NCBI GenBank assembly: GCA_025980665.1
Contig: JAICXC010000048.1
Location: forward strand, 1-36,452
Origin: Bryobacteraceae bacterium
Lineage (GTDB): Bacteria; Acidobacteriota; Terriglobia; Bryobacterales; Bryobacteraceae
Length of the DNA stretch: 36,452 bases
Reading direction: 5' to 3'
Of this stretch, positions 18,691 through 26,832 are shown in pieces. The notes under the pieces are model-generated. The model was given only the letters and a program-made list of their open reading frames with translations. It was not told the origin of the DNA and made no database searches. The first letter of the stretch is position 1; each line of letters starts with the position of its first letter. A program made the translations under genes and the position numbers.

Positions 18691-20484
18691 TTGCAGCCGC
18701 TTCTGATATACGATGGCCGGTGCGGCTTCTGCCGCATCTGGATCGACTATTGGAAGCGGCTGACGGGTGATCGAATCGACTTCGCGCCCTCGCAAGAGGT
18801 CGGTAGCCGCTTCCCACAGATCCCCGCTGGTGCATTCGCACAAGCGGTCCAGTTGGTGCGTCCCGACGGTTCCGTCGCCAGCGGCGCCCGGGCGGTGTTT
18901 GAAACCCTAGGCCGCGAGGGAATTTACGAGTCTTCCTCTTTCATAGCGGCTTTTACCGAGGGAGCGTACCGATTCATCGCCAAGCGGCGAAGTTTTTTTT
19001 ACTGGCTTACGCGGCTCACGTTCGGCAAGCGCATCGAACCCGCTCGATTCGCGCTCACGCAGTGGCTCTTCCTGCGAGTGCTGGCCGCGATCTACATCGT
19101 GGCATTCGCGTCGCTGGCCGTGCAGGTGACGGGGCTTCTGGGCGAGCACGGAATTTCGCCGGCGCACGATTTCTTGGGCCGCGTGGGGACCAGTCTCGGC
19201 TGGATGCGGTTCTGGGCTGCGCCGAGCCTTTTCTGGATTAACTCCACCGACAAAATTCTGGTGGGCGCCGCGTGGATGGGTGTGGGACTGGGCGCGGTCC
19301 TGTTCATCGGGCGGCTGGAGCGTCTGGCTCTGGTCCTGCTATACGTGCTGTATCTTTCATTCAGCCTGGCGGGGCAAGAGTTTCTATCGTTCCAGTGGGA
19401 TGCTCTGCTGCTTGAAACGGGGTTTCTGGCGATCTTCTTCGGCCACACGATCGTTACCCAAAGGACCATCGCATGGCTGTTCCGCTGGCTGGCGTTTCGG
19501 TTATATTTCTTGTCGGGCTTCGTGAAACTCGCCAGCGGCGATCCGAACTGGCGCAGCCTAAGCGCGCTCGATTTCCATTACTGGACGCAGCCGCTGCCGA
19601 CCGTCGTCGCCTGGTACGCCGATAAGCTTCCTCGCGGGTTCCAACACTTTTCTACTTTTATGGTGTTGGCGATCGAATTGGGCGCGCCGTTCCTGATCTT
19701 CATGCCGCGGCGGATCCGTTTCTTTGGCGCGGGATTACTGCTGAGCCTCGAAGCTCTGATATTTCTGACCGGGAATTACACCTTCTTCAACCTGCTGGCG
19801 GCGGCGATCACCCTGTTTCTGTTCGATGATCAGGCGCTGCGCGGCTTGGTTTGGACGCCGCGGCGAGTTCGCGAATGGCTGATGGCGGAGCCGGCTCGAA
19901 CGGGACGAGCCGGACGCCTTGCGGCCGCGGCGCTGACTCTGCTGATCCTGCCGCTTGGTCTCGCGCGGATCTTCGAAAACATTAGGGGAGGCTTGCCCGA
20001 ACCCATGGAGACCCTCGCCCGCTACTCATCGCCGTTTCAGGTAGTGAACTCCTATGGCCTGTTCGCGGTGATGACCACGGAGAGACTGGAGATCGTGATC
20101 GAAGGGTCGGACGATGGCCAACAGTGGCGGGCGTACGAATTCCCATATAAACCTGGCGATGTGAATCGTGCGCCGCGGTGGGCCGCGCCGCATCAGCCGC
20201 GTCTGGATTGGCAGATGTGGTTTGCCGCGCTGGGCGATTACCGCACGAATCCCTGGTTTGTGGCCTTCGTGGAGCGTTTGCTGGAGGGATCGCCGGAAGT
20301 GGTCGCTCTGCTCGAGAAGAATCCGTTCCCGGATCATCCACCGCACTACATTCGGGCGGTGACCTACGACTACAAGTTTTCAACCTGGGAGGAACGTCGC
20401 AGGACGGGCGCGTGGTGGCATCGGGAGCCGCACGGGGAGTATCTGCCGCCTGTGGGATTCCGCAGCACCGCATCGAGATATTGA
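18691..20484 (+). CDS. DCC thiol-oxidoreductase / lipase maturation factor fusion
   Basis: 597 residues with two parts. Residues 1-115 carry YDGRCGFCRIW (C11, C14), the signature of the DCC/DUF393 thioredoxin-like family. Residues about 120-597 form a membrane protein with several hydrophobic segments and blocks typical of lipase maturation factor LMF1/2: FLSFQWDALLLETGFLA, RLYFLSGFVKLASGDPNW, TYHW-like FHYWTQPLP, and the soluble end GDYRTNPWFVAFVERLLEGSPEVVALL. LMFs help fold secreted lipases in animals; the bacterial role is unknown. The fused CxxC domain suggests thiol-disulfide chemistry. The start is TTG 18691 with GAGG at 18683-18686. Confidence 0.85.
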   Translation: MQPLLIYDGRCGFCRIWIDYWKRLTGDRIDFAPSQEVGSRFPQIPAGAFAQAVQLVRPDGSVASGARAVFETLGREGIYESSSFIAAFTEGAYRFIAKRRSFFYWLTRLTFGKRIEPARFALTQWLFLRVLAAIYIVAFASLAVQVTGLLGEHGISPAHDFLGRVGTSLGWMRFWAAPSLFWINSTDKILVGAAWMGVGLGAVLFIGRLERLALVLLYVLYLSFSLAGQEFLSFQWDALLLETGFLAIFFGHTIVTQRTIAWLFRWLAFRLYFLSGFVKLASGDPNWRSLSALDFHYWTQPLPTVVAWYADKLPRGFQHFSTFMVLAIELGAPFLIFMPRRIRFFGAGLLLSLEALIFLTGNYTFFNLLAAAITLFLFDDQALRGLVWTPRRVREWLMAEPARTGRAGRLAAAALTLLILPLGLARIFENIRGGLPEPMETLARYSSPFQVVNSYGLFAVMTTERLEIVIEGSDDGQQWRAYEFPYKPGDVNRAPRWAAPHQPRLDWQMWFAALGDYRTNPWFVAFVERLLEGSPEVVALLEKNPFPDHPPHYIRAVTYDYKFSTWEERRRTGAWWHREPHGEYLPPVGFRSTASRY

Positions 20485-20522
20485 TTTATCCGAAGTCGAG
20501 CGGGATAACTTCAAGACACGGG

Positions 20523-20554
20523 CGCTAAAGCCCATAACGACGGGGTTTCTAGCG
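20523..20554. repeat. Imperfect hairpin downstream of LMF gene
   Basis: CGCTAAAGCCC (20523-20533) pairs with GGGTTTCTAGCG (20543-20554) apart from one bulged base and a G-T wobble. No T-run follows, so it looks more like a decayed palindromic repeat of the GGGCTAAAGCCC type than an intrinsic terminator. The remaining bases up to 20612 hold a TTGACA (20565-20570) without a good -10 partner. Confidence 0.35.
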
Positions 20555-20612
20555 ACGGGCAGCCTTGACACGGTCCTGTCCACAGCGGATGCTGTATCGA
20601 GGGAGAGGTGCT

Positions 20613-21011
20613 TTGAAATACGGAATCCTCGCTGGATTGATGGTAGCGATGGCGGCGGGATCGCTATGGGCGCATCATTCGACTACGGCCGTGTTCGACA
20701 TGGGGAAGAAGATCCAGGTGACCGGAACTCTGAACCGCGTCGAGTGGATTAATCCGCACATTTCGATTTACGTGGATGCCAAAGGCGAACATGGTGGAAA
20801 CGACGCGTGGCACTTCGAGGGCAGTCCACCGGCATGGTTCCGGAGGGTGGGCGTCAACAAGAACGACATCGCAAAATATCAGGGCCAGATGATTACCGTG
20901 GACGGCGTCCGGGCCAAGGACGGCACGCTGTACGGCTATCTGCAAAAGATTACGTTCGCGGATGGCAGCTCACTCGAAACCGTCGCGGCAGGGCAGATTC
21001 CCGAGAAGTAA
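20613..21011 (+). CDS. DUF6152 periplasmic protein (copy 1)
   Basis: A 132-residue exported protein. TTG 20613 is preferred because GGGAGAGG (20601-20608) precedes it and the signal peptide MKYGILAGLMVAMAAGSLWA follows directly; upstream in-frame codons would bury it. The predicted cut (SLWA/HH) leaves His-His at the mature N-terminus. The conserved core includes VEWINPHISIYVDA (residues 43-56), WHFEGSPP and a DGSSLE ending, as in DUF6152 proteins. The function is unknown; a copper-binding histidine brace is possible. It is first in a DUF6152, DG-PDL-G-W, cytochrome c series and lies 13 bases upstream of the next gene. Confidence 0.85.
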   Translation: MKYGILAGLMVAMAAGSLWAHHSTTAVFDMGKKIQVTGTLNRVEWINPHISIYVDAKGEHGGNDAWHFEGSPPAWFRRVGVNKNDIAKYQGQMITVDGVRAKDGTLYGYLQKITFADGSSLETVAAGQIPEK

Positions 21012-21024
21012 GGAGAACGAAGCG

Positions 21025-21831
21025 ATGAAGCTGCGACTTCCGAGTGTGTTTTCGGCGGGACTTTTCCTGATGGGACTGGTGGCCGCGCAACAGCCGGGGA
21101 AGATCAAGCGTACGGCCGACGGGCATCCCGATCTGAGCGGGCTTTGGGCTTACGCGGTGGACCTGCCGGCGGGTGGGATCAAGCGCCAAGTCGACGGGAA
21201 GGTTATCGTCAAGCAGGCTGATCTGAGCAATCGCCGGGCGCCGAAGGGTGAAGTGAAGGGTGCGCTGCCATTCACGGCGGCTCCCGCGTACAAGCCCGAG
21301 TCCCAGGCCAAGGTGAAGGACCTGATCGACCACGAAAGCCGGACCGATCCTGTATTTTACTGTGGTAGGCCAGGGGTCCCGCGCATCGGACCGCCGCGCA
21401 AGATCGTGCAGCTGCCGAACGAAATGATCTTCCTATATGAAGACATGTCGGGCGACACGTATCGGGTGATTCCCACCGATGGCCGCAAGCATCGCGAGGA
21501 CGCGAATCCGGGCGCGTATGGAGACTCCATCGCGCACTGGGATGGCGACACGCTGGTGGTAGACGTAACGAATTTCGACGACACTACCTGGTTCGGCGAG
21601 AACGGCTATTTTCATACCGACGCCATGCATGTGACCGAGCGGCTATGGCTGGATGCGAACAATAACCTGGTGTGGCAGGCCATTGTCGACGATCCCAAAG
21701 TGCTCGTGCAGCCCTGGACCGTTACGCCTCGTGTGGTGAAGGCGACCACCGAGCCTCTGGAAGAATCGCCGCGCTGTATTGAGGACGACGCGCGCCGGCT
21801 GTCGAATGACGATCATCACGGGCAGCGGTAA
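21025..21831 (+). CDS. Secreted 'DG-PDL-G-W' family protein (copy A)
   Basis: 268 residues. AGGAGAA precedes ATG 21025, and a signal peptide (MKLRLPSVFSAGLFLMGLVAA) follows. The family marks are DGHPDLSGLW (32-41), a single central Cys (C113 in YCGRPGVPR), IVQLPNEMIFLYED, HWDGDTLVVD (171-180) and a second Cys near the end (C251 in PRCIEDD). The end, NDDHHGQR, matches what I recall of a large acidobacterial hypothetical family. No enzyme fold is recognised; the conserved Cys pair could form a disulfide. It sits between DUF6152 copy 1 and cytochrome c copy 1, suggesting co-transcription. Confidence 0.8.
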   Translation: MKLRLPSVFSAGLFLMGLVAAQQPGKIKRTADGHPDLSGLWAYAVDLPAGGIKRQVDGKVIVKQADLSNRRAPKGEVKGALPFTAAPAYKPESQAKVKDLIDHESRTDPVFYCGRPGVPRIGPPRKIVQLPNEMIFLYEDMSGDTYRVIPTDGRKHREDANPGAYGDSIAHWDGDTLVVDVTNFDDTTWFGENGYFHTDAMHVTERLWLDANNNLVWQAIVDDPKVLVQPWTVTPRVVKATTEPLEESPRCIEDDARRLSNDDHHGQR

Positions 21832-21838
21832 ACATCCC

Positions 21839-22390
21839 ATGAATACGATTCGAATTGGCGTGGTGGCACTCGCGTTCGGGTTGCTCGGCGTTCTGCTTCT
21901 CGCACAAGGACCGTCAGGCGACCCGGCGCGAGGCAAGGCGATCTATGAAGGCAAGGGCGATTGCGCAAGCTGCCATCGCATTAACGGGGTTGGATCGCGA
22001 CTGGGCCCCGACTTGAGTGAGATCGGTGTGCCACGCGGAGGCCGGGGTGGAGGGAAACAAGGCACGCCGGCGCCTGAACCTACGCTAAACCTGACGGCGC
22101 TGGAGACGTCGATTGTCGATCCGGATGCCGATGTGGCTATTTCGAACCGGCTAGTTCGAGTGGTGACTAAAGATGGCAAGAGCGTCACTGGCCGGCTGCT
22201 CAATCACGATAATTTCACCGTGCAGTTCCTCGATCCGCAGGGGAAGCTGCATTCGTACATGAAAGCGGATCTTAAGGAATCGACCGTGCTGACGAAGGGC
22301 CTGATGCCTTCGTATAAAGATCGGCTGAGTTCGCAGGAAGTGGCGGACGTGGTGGCTTATCTCGCCACGTTGAAAGGTCCAAGCAACTGA
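21839..22390 (+). CDS. Pirellula-type c-type cytochrome (copy 1)
   Basis: 183 residues with an N-terminal hydrophobic export signal (about 5-22). One heme site, CASCH (42-46), follows GKAIYEGKGD. Downstream, ALETSIVDPDADVA, a T-KDGK-VTGRLL segment and GLMPSYK (154-160, M156 as likely distal heme ligand), then LSSQEVADVVAYLATLKG, match the TIGR02603 heme-binding domain. It should carry single electrons in the periplasm. The start is ATG 21839, seven bases after the preceding gene. It is convergent with the lipocalin remnant. Confidence 0.9.
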   Translation: MNTIRIGVVALAFGLLGVLLLAQGPSGDPARGKAIYEGKGDCASCHRINGVGSRLGPDLSEIGVPRGGRGGGKQGTPAPEPTLNLTALETSIVDPDADVAISNRLVRVVTKDGKSVTGRLLNHDNFTVQFLDPQGKLHSYMKADLKESTVLTKGLMPSYKDRLSSQEVADVVAYLATLKGPSN

Positions 22391-22436
22391 ACCGGTGTTC
22401 GTAGAGCAATCACGCCGCGGGAGTAACGGTCAGCCT

Positions 22437-22947
22437 TTATCTGACGCGCTCCCAAACCAGTTTGTAGGTCGCGTCTTTTCGGCGATCACGCCGCCTTTTC
22501 CGTCTTCAAGCGGGATCAGGACGATCCGATCGCTCCCCTGGAACTCAACCCACCGTACTTGATCGCGGCCCCGCAGGTCCGGATACGAATAATCTTCGAT
22601 GTGGTGGGTGACCTTTCCCGTCGCGGCGTCAAAGGTGTAAGTTCCGTAGTAGCCGAAGTAGCTATCGAAAGCGCCGGCCCTCTCCTCAATAGTTCCCGCC
22701 GCGAATCCGCCGGAGAAGGGCTTACGGCTGCGCTTGTTCGCGATCTGAACGGACATTCTGCCTGAAGGATCGTAAATAATCAGACCCGTGGGGTGGTCGT
22801 AGAAGTCGGGTAATCCAGGCGGCTGACCCTCAACCGAGCTAAGTCGCCAGGCACCGAAAAGCTCCTTCGGGAGACGAACTTGCTGAGGAACGGCCCGAGA
22901 ACCTGTTAGACAACGAGAATCAACCAACAAGTGAAGAGTCGTTGCAT
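22437..22947 (-). pseudogene. Lipocalin-like protein gene with two frameshifts
   Basis: The main open frame encodes RLPKELFGAWRLSSVEGQ, HPTGLIIYDPSGRMSVQI and following, a Lipocalin_5-type barrel. The proper start is ATG 22947, overlapping the upstream stop as TAATG. It reads MQRLFTCWLILVV and hits TAA at 22908-22906; one extra base there would join it to LTGSRAVPQQV and complete a signal peptide. Near 22476-22479 a run of four A (minus strand) shifts the frame again; one more A gives DATYKLVWERVR and a stop at 22437, the expected lipocalin ending. Without repair, translation would have to start at TTG 22930 and stop at 22430. Either real decay or two sequencing deletions. Confidence 0.65.
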
Positions 22948-24914
22948 TATCTTGGTCCGTAATGCGGAACCGGGCGGCCGACTTCCAGGGCCCCCAGATC
23001 CGGGGCGCGGCCGGTGAAATCGTCGTTAATGCCCGTCAGCCGGACCGCGGCGTCCACTGCGGCCGATCCAGGACGTAGCTGGAAATCGAAATCTGCGGGC
23101 TTGTAAAGCGTCCGCAGATCGGGGCCCGGTGGGGATACTTTCTGGAATACGTCGTAATCCACCATAACGCTGTGCCGATCCTGGCCGGTGGCTTCGCTAT
23201 ATTCCTTGAGCGTCTTAAAACGCCTGCGCTCGCGGGATTTGGCTTCGAGCTGATTCTGCTGCTGCATCGCCAGCGCGCCCATCTCTCCGGGGAAAACGGC
23301 GCGGACCGAAAAAGGCGGTGTGCTCCACTCGAAGGAATATTCGGCGCCTTCGTTCGGACGGAAGCCGTTGTAGTCCGAACTGGAGTAGTTGGTATTAGAT
23401 TCGATCGAGAAGATTCCGGGGTTTTGGCTCTTCCCCAAAATCAGATTATTGAGGAAGTGCAAGTTGGACGTTGCGAGCAGCATAGGCTCGACCGGCGCGA
23501 GCAGCGTATTGTGATAGATCACGATGCCGGCCGACGAGGCCGTGAGCTTCAAGGCCCCGCCCTCGGGCGAATCGTACACAATATTGCGGATGAAATACAC
23601 CGGGCCGCCAAACATCGGCTGCACGCTGAGCGCCCGGTTACCATTATTGAAGCAGCGATTGCGGAACACGCGAATATTGTGCGCGCCGCCGTCAGTCTCG
23701 ATGCAGTTGTCCTCGACGTTCGAGACATCGTTGTTATAGAAGTCGATCGAAACCGGCAGGCGGTCCTGGATCACGTTAGGAGCGCCGTCAGGATTACCGT
23801 AAGTCGCGATATCGATGCCGTCGTGGAATTGCTGGATGGAGTTGTACGCCACCACGTGGCCCTGCCCGTAGATCTTCACCGCGTATTCGGAAACCAGCTT
23901 GGCTCCGAACTCCGGATAAGCCTGCCACTCGCGCCCCGTAAAACCCATCAGGATATCCGGCCGGAACTTGCCCACAAAGGTGTTGTCGGCGATGTAGAAG
24001 TCCTTCGATCCGGACCAATCCGAATAGACGCCGCGGCCGATATTTTCGAGCTTGCAATTCTTGATGGTGATGCCGGTGGCGCCGGTGATGTTCTTGTAGC
24101 CAGCCCAGAATGCCAGCTCGGTGTTGCGAATCGTCAAACCCTCGAAGTAGTTGTAGTTGGCCGCCATCAGGTTAAACAGATTGAACGCGCCGTCTCCGTC
24201 AAAGATCGCTTCACCGTCGCCTGCGCCCTTGATCACGATGGGTTTCTCGGCCGTGCCGCTCTGCGTCAGGAAATAGGTCCCGCTGGAGATGGTGCCGAGC
24301 GGGCCCCCGTATTTGTAGCGGTCATCTTTGTACACGCCGGCGTGAACTAGAATCGTGTCGCCGGGCTGCACGCGAGCCAGATAGCTATTGAAATAATCGG
24401 CGCCCGATGAACCTTGGAAATATGCGCCTAATAGTCCCGTGAATGCAGGCTCCTGCTTCTGGCCGTTGAAGCCGGGCGGATACACGTGATAAACCTTGCC
24501 TCCGGTGGCCGGCTTAGGTTCGGGACGCGTATGAACCGCTACGATATTCTCCGCCTTGCCGTCCACGCCGTCGGGATCGGCCAGGACCATGCGACACTCG
24601 TAATCGGTCCCCGGCTCGAGATCGAAGATGCTGCCGGCGAACATATTCGGAACGATGTACTGGAGCGAGTTTTCGTTGATCCGCTCATGATCTAAACGGA
24701 GCAGAGGCAGGCCTTCTTTCCAAGCCTGATCGCCCTTCTTGCGATAAAAAACCGAAACGGCGGCGGTATGGTTGTCGTCGCCATCGATGTGCCATTCAAA
24801 ACCCAGGGAAACGAGCGTAGGACGTTCGGCGATGAATTCGCCGGCAGTAGTCTTATTCGCCGCTTGCAGCGCGATCGTGGAGAGAAGCAATCCTAGGACT
24901 AGATAGGTGCGCAT
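22947..24914 (-). CDS. Secreted right-handed parallel beta-helix protein
   Basis: 655 residues with signal peptide MRTYLVLGLLLSTIALQA. The N-terminal part (about 25-135) looks like a fibronectin-type sandwich (YRKKGDQAWKEGLPLL, LEPGTDYECRMVLAD). From about 185 onwards there are repeated short rungs such as NYNYFEGLTIRNTE, TGITIKNCKLENIGRG, KDFYIADNTFVGK, IDFYNNDVSNVEDN and HNIRVFRNRCFNNG, typical of the parallel beta-helix of pectate-lyase-like and carbohydrate-active proteins. A polysaccharide substrate is likely but not identified. The stop overlaps the lipocalin start as TAATG. A TAGAAT box (24925-24930) lies just upstream. Confidence 0.85.
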   Translation of the reverse strand: MRTYLVLGLLLSTIALQAANKTTAGEFIAERPTLVSLGFEWHIDGDDNHTAAVSVFYRKKGDQAWKEGLPLLRLDHERINENSLQYIVPNMFAGSIFDLEPGTDYECRMVLADPDGVDGKAENIVAVHTRPEPKPATGGKVYHVYPPGFNGQKQEPAFTGLLGAYFQGSSGADYFNSYLARVQPGDTILVHAGVYKDDRYKYGGPLGTISSGTYFLTQSGTAEKPIVIKGAGDGEAIFDGDGAFNLFNLMAANYNYFEGLTIRNTELAFWAGYKNITGATGITIKNCKLENIGRGVYSDWSGSKDFYIADNTFVGKFRPDILMGFTGREWQAYPEFGAKLVSEYAVKIYGQGHVVAYNSIQQFHDGIDIATYGNPDGAPNVIQDRLPVSIDFYNNDVSNVEDNCIETDGGAHNIRVFRNRCFNNGNRALSVQPMFGGPVYFIRNIVYDSPEGGALKLTASSAGIVIYHNTLLAPVEPMLLATSNLHFLNNLILGKSQNPGIFSIESNTNYSSSDYNGFRPNEGAEYSFEWSTPPFSVRAVFPGEMGALAMQQQNQLEAKSRERRRFKTLKEYSEATGQDRHSVMVDYDVFQKVSPPGPDLRTLYKPADFDFQLRPGSAAVDAAVRLTGINDDFTGRAPDLGALEVGRPVPHYGPR

Positions 24915-24924
24915 GGCACCGTCG

Positions 24925-24930
24925 ATTCTA
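24925..24930 (-). promoter_or_regulatory. -10 box of the beta-helix gene
   Basis: TAGAAT on the minus strand (five of six matches) ends 10 bases before the ATG at 24914, predicting a nearly leaderless transcript. It lies in the 36-base gap shared with the divergent gene at 24951. Confidence 0.35.
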
Positions 24931-24950
24931 CCATTCCATTACCATAAGAC

Positions 24951-25934
24951 ATGCGTTTTGCGATCGTAATTTGCCTCCTGGCTATACGTGTTCTGGCGCA
25001 AACCGGCACTCTTTCAGGCACGGTGACCGATCCAGACGGCCAAGGAGTGTCCACTGCCCCGATCCAAGCCACGAACGTGGCGACCGGAACGGTCTACAAG
25101 GCTGTGGCCGTGGCCAAAGGAAGCTATACGCTCTCGAAACTGCCCGCCGGGATGTACGATGTCACGGTTCCTCCGATTGGATTCACGTTCCCTAAGTACG
25201 AGAAGAAGGGAGTCGCAATCCAGGCCGGGCAAACAGCGCGTCTCGATATCCGGCTGACATTTGGTGGAAACCTAGGCACCCCAGGAGACGATTTTTCGCT
25301 CTTGATCCGCCAGAAATCCAAGAGCTCGCCTTCTGGGCCGGCTCCGCGAGGGCGCGATGGCAAACTCGATTTATCGGGTGTCTGGATCGGTAATCCGGCG
25401 GACGCGGACAATCCGGAGATGCTGCCGTGGGCCGAGGAAGTGACGAAGCAACGCCGCGCGCGAGGCGGCGCCGGAAACCCCGGGGAATCCTGCCTGCCGG
25501 GAGACAACTTGCTCATATCGCCCTTCATTTACAAAATCATTCAGACGCCAACCGTGATCGCGATTCTATGGGAAGGCAATGTCCCTGGCATTGTGCAGAT
25601 TTTTCTCGACGGGCGCGCACATCCGAAGAATCTCGACCCGAGCTGGATGGGGCACTCGGTGGGCCGCTGGGAAGGCGATACGCTGGTGGTGGACACGGTC
25701 GGGTTTAACGACCGGAGCTGGCTGCGAGTTTTCCCGCATACGGAAATGCTCCACGTGATACAGCGCTACCGGCGGCCCGATCTGGGGCACCTCGAGAAGG
25801 AAATCACCATTGAGGATCCGGGCGCGTTTAGGAAACCCTGGAAGATCCGCGATGTCTGGGATCTGGCTCCTGGTGAGGAAATTGCCGAGTATATCTGCAA
25901 CGAGAACGAGAAGGACGTCGTGCATCTGAAGTAA
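24951..25934 (+). CDS. Secreted CarboxypepD_reg / 'DG-PDL-G-W' fusion protein (copy B)
   Basis: 327 residues with a signal peptide (MRFAIVICLLAIRVLAQ). Residues about 18-103 form a carboxypeptidase-regulatory-like beta-sandwich (GTLSGTVTDPDGQGVS, GSYTLSKLPAGMYDVTVP, GQTARLDIRL). The family domain follows: DGKLDLSGVW (136-145), C181 (ESCLPGDN), RWEGDTLVVD (239-248), HVIQRYRRPDLGHLEKEITIEDP and C316 in EYICNENEKD. It is the only copy here with an added N-terminal domain. No clear ribosome site. Its last codons recur as a remnant at 26291-26332. Confidence 0.8.
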   Translation: MRFAIVICLLAIRVLAQTGTLSGTVTDPDGQGVSTAPIQATNVATGTVYKAVAVAKGSYTLSKLPAGMYDVTVPPIGFTFPKYEKKGVAIQAGQTARLDIRLTFGGNLGTPGDDFSLLIRQKSKSSPSGPAPRGRDGKLDLSGVWIGNPADADNPEMLPWAEEVTKQRRARGGAGNPGESCLPGDNLLISPFIYKIIQTPTVIAILWEGNVPGIVQIFLDGRAHPKNLDPSWMGHSVGRWEGDTLVVDTVGFNDRSWLRVFPHTEMLHVIQRYRRPDLGHLEKEITIEDPGAFRKPWKIRDVWDLAPGEEIAEYICNENEKDVVHLK

Positions 25935-25949
25935 AATTGGCTTGCAGCC

Positions 25950-26270
25950 ATGATCGATCTGCGAACAGTTGAAACCTTGCCGGCATGGCAATTTCGCCAG
26001 GCAGAATACTGGCGCGGATTTCGGTTCTTCTGGAAGCGATGGACGAGGCCGCACGATGAGTGGACACACGATCATTGTGGTTTTTGCTGGGCGTGCATCT
26101 GCAATGATCGCGACCGGGATCCCCATGACAAACGTGGTCTTCTAGAAGGCGGTCATTATCGTCACGCTTTCTATTCCAAACACCCAGATGGCGGATACGT
26201 ATGGGTCTGCCGAAATTGCTTCAAGAGGATTCAGCCGGTTGCCGGGTGGATTCGCCTTTCCAATGTCTAG
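25950..26270 (+). CDS. Cys/His-rich small hypothetical protein
   Basis: A 106-residue cytoplasmic-looking protein without a signal peptide. HDHCGFCWACICND (about 40-53) and VCRNCF (about 85-90) form two Cys pairs that could bind one zinc ion. Many aromatic residues (WRGFRFFWKRW, GGYVWVCRNCF) resemble small proteins with a WTHDHCEFCWA motif found across bacteria, function unknown. It begins 15 bases after copy B and is followed by the truncated tail of another family gene, so it may have entered by a local rearrangement. Start ATG 25950 lacks a ribosome site. Confidence 0.65.
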   Translation: MIDLRTVETLPAWQFRQAEYWRGFRFFWKRWTRPHDEWTHDHCGFCWACICNDRDRDPHDKRGLLEGGHYRHAFYSKHPDGGYVWVCRNCFKRIQPVAGWIRLSNV

Positions 26271-26290
26271 GATTTCTCCCGCGTTCAAGA

Positions 26291-26332
26291 ATCGCCAATG
26301 AAAACGAGAAGGACGTACCGCGCTTAGAGTGA
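26291..26332 (+). pseudogene. 3' remnant of a lost 'DG-PDL-G-W' family gene
   Basis: Read in the frame that ends at TGA 26330-26332, this stretch encodes IANENEKDVPRLE. The end of copy B encodes ICNENEKDVVHLK. Fourteen bases are identical (26303-26316 and 25905-25918) and flanking bases are similar. Upstream of about 26288 the similarity stops, so only the last dozen codons of a fifth paralogue remain. Its stop overlaps the GTG start of cytochrome copy 2. Confidence 0.65.
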
Positions 26333-26817
26333 ATAAATTTGCTGTTTGGATTCTCACGGGTGGTGCGCTGTTCGCGCAATCAGGCGATGCCGCGAAGGGA
26401 AAAATAATCTTCGAGGGTAAGGGCGAGTGCCTGAGCTGTCATCGTGTGAAGGCGACCGGCTCCAGATCGGGACCCGAGCTCACGGGGATTGGCAGCATGC
26501 GCCGCGCCACCCCCAAGTATCTGGAACGCGCGCTGCTCGATCCGGACGCCGATGTGGCTGCGGAGAATCGGGGGGTTCGGGTGACGCTCAAAAAGGGCGG
26601 CACAGTGGTCACAGGCCGGCTGCTAACCCGGGACCTTTTCACGGTCCAGCTTGTGGACGGCAACGGTCAAGTGAAGTCGTTTCTGAAATCCGAGCTGAGC
26701 GAGGTGACAATGGTCACCAAGGGGCTGATGCCGTCTTACAAAGGCAAGCTTAGCTCACAGGAAATAGCGGATGTCGTAAGCTATCTGCGGTCTCTGAAGG
26801 GATACACCGGGCAGTGA
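26329..26817 (+). CDS. Pirellula-type c-type cytochrome (copy 2)
   Basis: 162 residues, paralogous to copy 1. An N-terminal export signal (MNKFAVWILTGGALFAQ), one heme site CLSCH (34-38), LDPDADVAAENRGVRV, GTVVTGRLLTRDLFTVQ and GLMPSYKGKLSSQEIADVVSYLRSLKG with M134 as likely distal ligand. It is shorter than copy 1 by a Gly-rich insertion after the heme. The start is GTG 26329, coupled to the stop of the vanished family gene. A periplasmic electron carrier is the family role. Confidence 0.9.
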   Translation: MNKFAVWILTGGALFAQSGDAAKGKIIFEGKGECLSCHRVKATGSRSGPELTGIGSMRRATPKYLERALLDPDADVAAENRGVRVTLKKGGTVVTGRLLTRDLFTVQLVDGNGQVKSFLKSELSEVTMVTKGLMPSYKGKLSSQEIADVVSYLRSLKGYTGQ

Positions 26818-26832
26818 TTGTCGGCCTCTGCC

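Noticed and set aside
20565..20570. TTGACA as -35 of DUF6152 copy 1
   Set aside because: No acceptable -10 box at 16-18 bases downstream.
23172..24350. Plus-strand open frame of 392 codons
   Set aside because: Antisense to the beta-helix gene; Arg/His/Val-rich composition typical of an opposite-strand shadow in GC-rich DNA.
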